A stretch of 14,393 nt of DNA from CAYFUR01 sp964346275 (GTDB taxonomy: Bacteria; Sumerlaeota; Sumerlaeia; SLMS01), in assembly GCA_964346275.1 (NCBI GenBank), contig CAYFUR010000094.1, positions 1 through 14,393 on the forward strand, written 5' to 3'. This document shows positions 13,992 through 14,393 of this stretch, one piece after another. Within the stretch, counting starts at the first letter, position 1; every line of letters begins with the position of its first letter. The notes beneath the pieces were generated by a model that saw only the letters and a program-made list of their open reading frames with translations, ran no database searches and was not told where the DNA came from. Made by a program: the position numbers and the translations under genes.

Positions 13992-14393
13992 ATGATGGCT
14001 CGCAAACTTGATTCCTTCATGGCGCCGGAGGATTTGACGCTGGAAGAGACGCGGGAACTTCTGGCCCTTGCCAAGGACCTGAAGAAGTCCCCGCACAGCA
14101 CGGCGCTGAAAAACAAATTCCTCGGAATGCTGTTTTTCAATCCTTCGCTGCGCACACGCATCAGCTTCGACGTGGCGATGCAGGAGCTCGGCGGTTCGAC
14201 CACCGTGCTGGATATTGGATCGAATTCCTGGAACCTGGAATTTCGAGACAATGTCATCATGGATGGCGATACCTCGGAGCATATCCGCGAGGCGGCAAAG
14301 GTTCTCTCGCGCTATGTCGATGCGTTGTCTATACGCGCGTTTCCGAAATACACGCAATCGTGGGAAGAGAACCGAACCGATCCGGTGCACCGG
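13992..14393 (+). CDS. argF': N-acyl-ornithine carbamoyltransferase (AOTCase/SOTCase family), 3'-truncated by window edge
   Basis: The first 134 codons are open to the window edge. SD AAGGAG (13981-13986) serves ATG 13992 or the adjoining ATG 13995; numbering here is from 13995. It carries the carbamoyl-phosphate loop FFNPSLRTRISF (47-58), where ornithine transcarbamylases have STRTR. It then follows the Xanthomonas N-acetylornithine carbamoyltransferase without gaps: VLDIGSNSWNLEF with W79 at the place of Trp77, VIMDGDTSEHIREAAKVLSRYVD, and IRAFPKY. Such enzymes carbamoylate acylornithine to acylcitrulline instead of using free ornithine. The residue aligned with Xanthomonas Glu92 (Pro in the Bacteroides succinylornithine enzyme) is Ser94, so acetyl versus succinyl specificity is open. 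It follows argC by 9 bases and is clearly in the same operon. Confidence 0.93.
   Translation, partial: MMARKLDSFMAPEDLTLEETRELLALAKDLKKSPHSTALKNKFLGMLFFNPSLRTRISFDVAMQELGGSTTVLDIGSNSWNLEFRDNVIMDGDTSEHIREAAKVLSRYVDALSIRAFPKYTQSWEENRTDPVHR

Overview
This window looks like a core-metabolism stretch of a GC-rich, diderm (Gram-negative-type) bacterium. All recognisable genes are on the + strand. The window has sigma-54, secreted proteins with signal peptides, an NlpD-like LytM protein and a 2-oxoglutarate dehydrogenase E1/E2 pair. Several genes start at GTG or TTG behind good Shine-Dalgarno (SD) sites. I cannot name the phylum from this alone. The mix of a DUF5009-type acyltransferase, an acylornithine-type carbamoyltransferase, an enlarged RpoN and a prokaryotic phytochelatin-synthase-like protein would fit a PVC/FCB-like or candidate-phylum lineage better than a model proteobacterium; that is inference.

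Layout. (1) Positions 1-1376: the 3' part of a phytochelatin-synthase-like cysteine peptidase, then a secreted helical protein of unknown function. (2) 1550-2233: tRNA-Leu(CAA) with encoded CCA, followed 21 bases later by an Alr4036-type flavin (PPOX) protein. (3) 2375-3328: a secreted double-LysM plus LytM/M23 protein whose metal site is degenerate, so probably an amidase activator rather than a peptidase. (4) 3519-7788: sucA and sucB, with a terminator-like hairpin between them and a strong intrinsic terminator after sucB. (5) 8061-10016: a monocistronic rpoN with a good sigma-70 promoter, two large insertions and its own terminator. (6) 10200-11675: a multi-pass DUF5009/HGSNAT-like membrane acyltransferase. 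(7) 11821-14393 (runs off the end): a tightly packed operon of a P-loop NTPase of unknown function, argC, and the start of an N-acyl-ornithine carbamoyltransferase.

How the genes work together. SucA and SucB are the E1 and E2 subunits of the TCA-cycle 2-oxoglutarate dehydrogenase; E3 (lpd) is not in the window. ArgC and the carbamoyltransferase belong to arginine synthesis through acylated intermediates (acylornithine to acylcitrulline). The NTPase is translationally coupled to argC by a 4-base overlap, which points to a role in the same pathway. The best candidate for something undescribed is this arginine operon: an uncharacterised P-loop protein leads it, its 5' leader can form competing helices, and the carbamoyltransferase carries Ser at the position that separates acetylornithine from succinylornithine specificity. 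No mobile element, CRISPR array or phage gene was seen.
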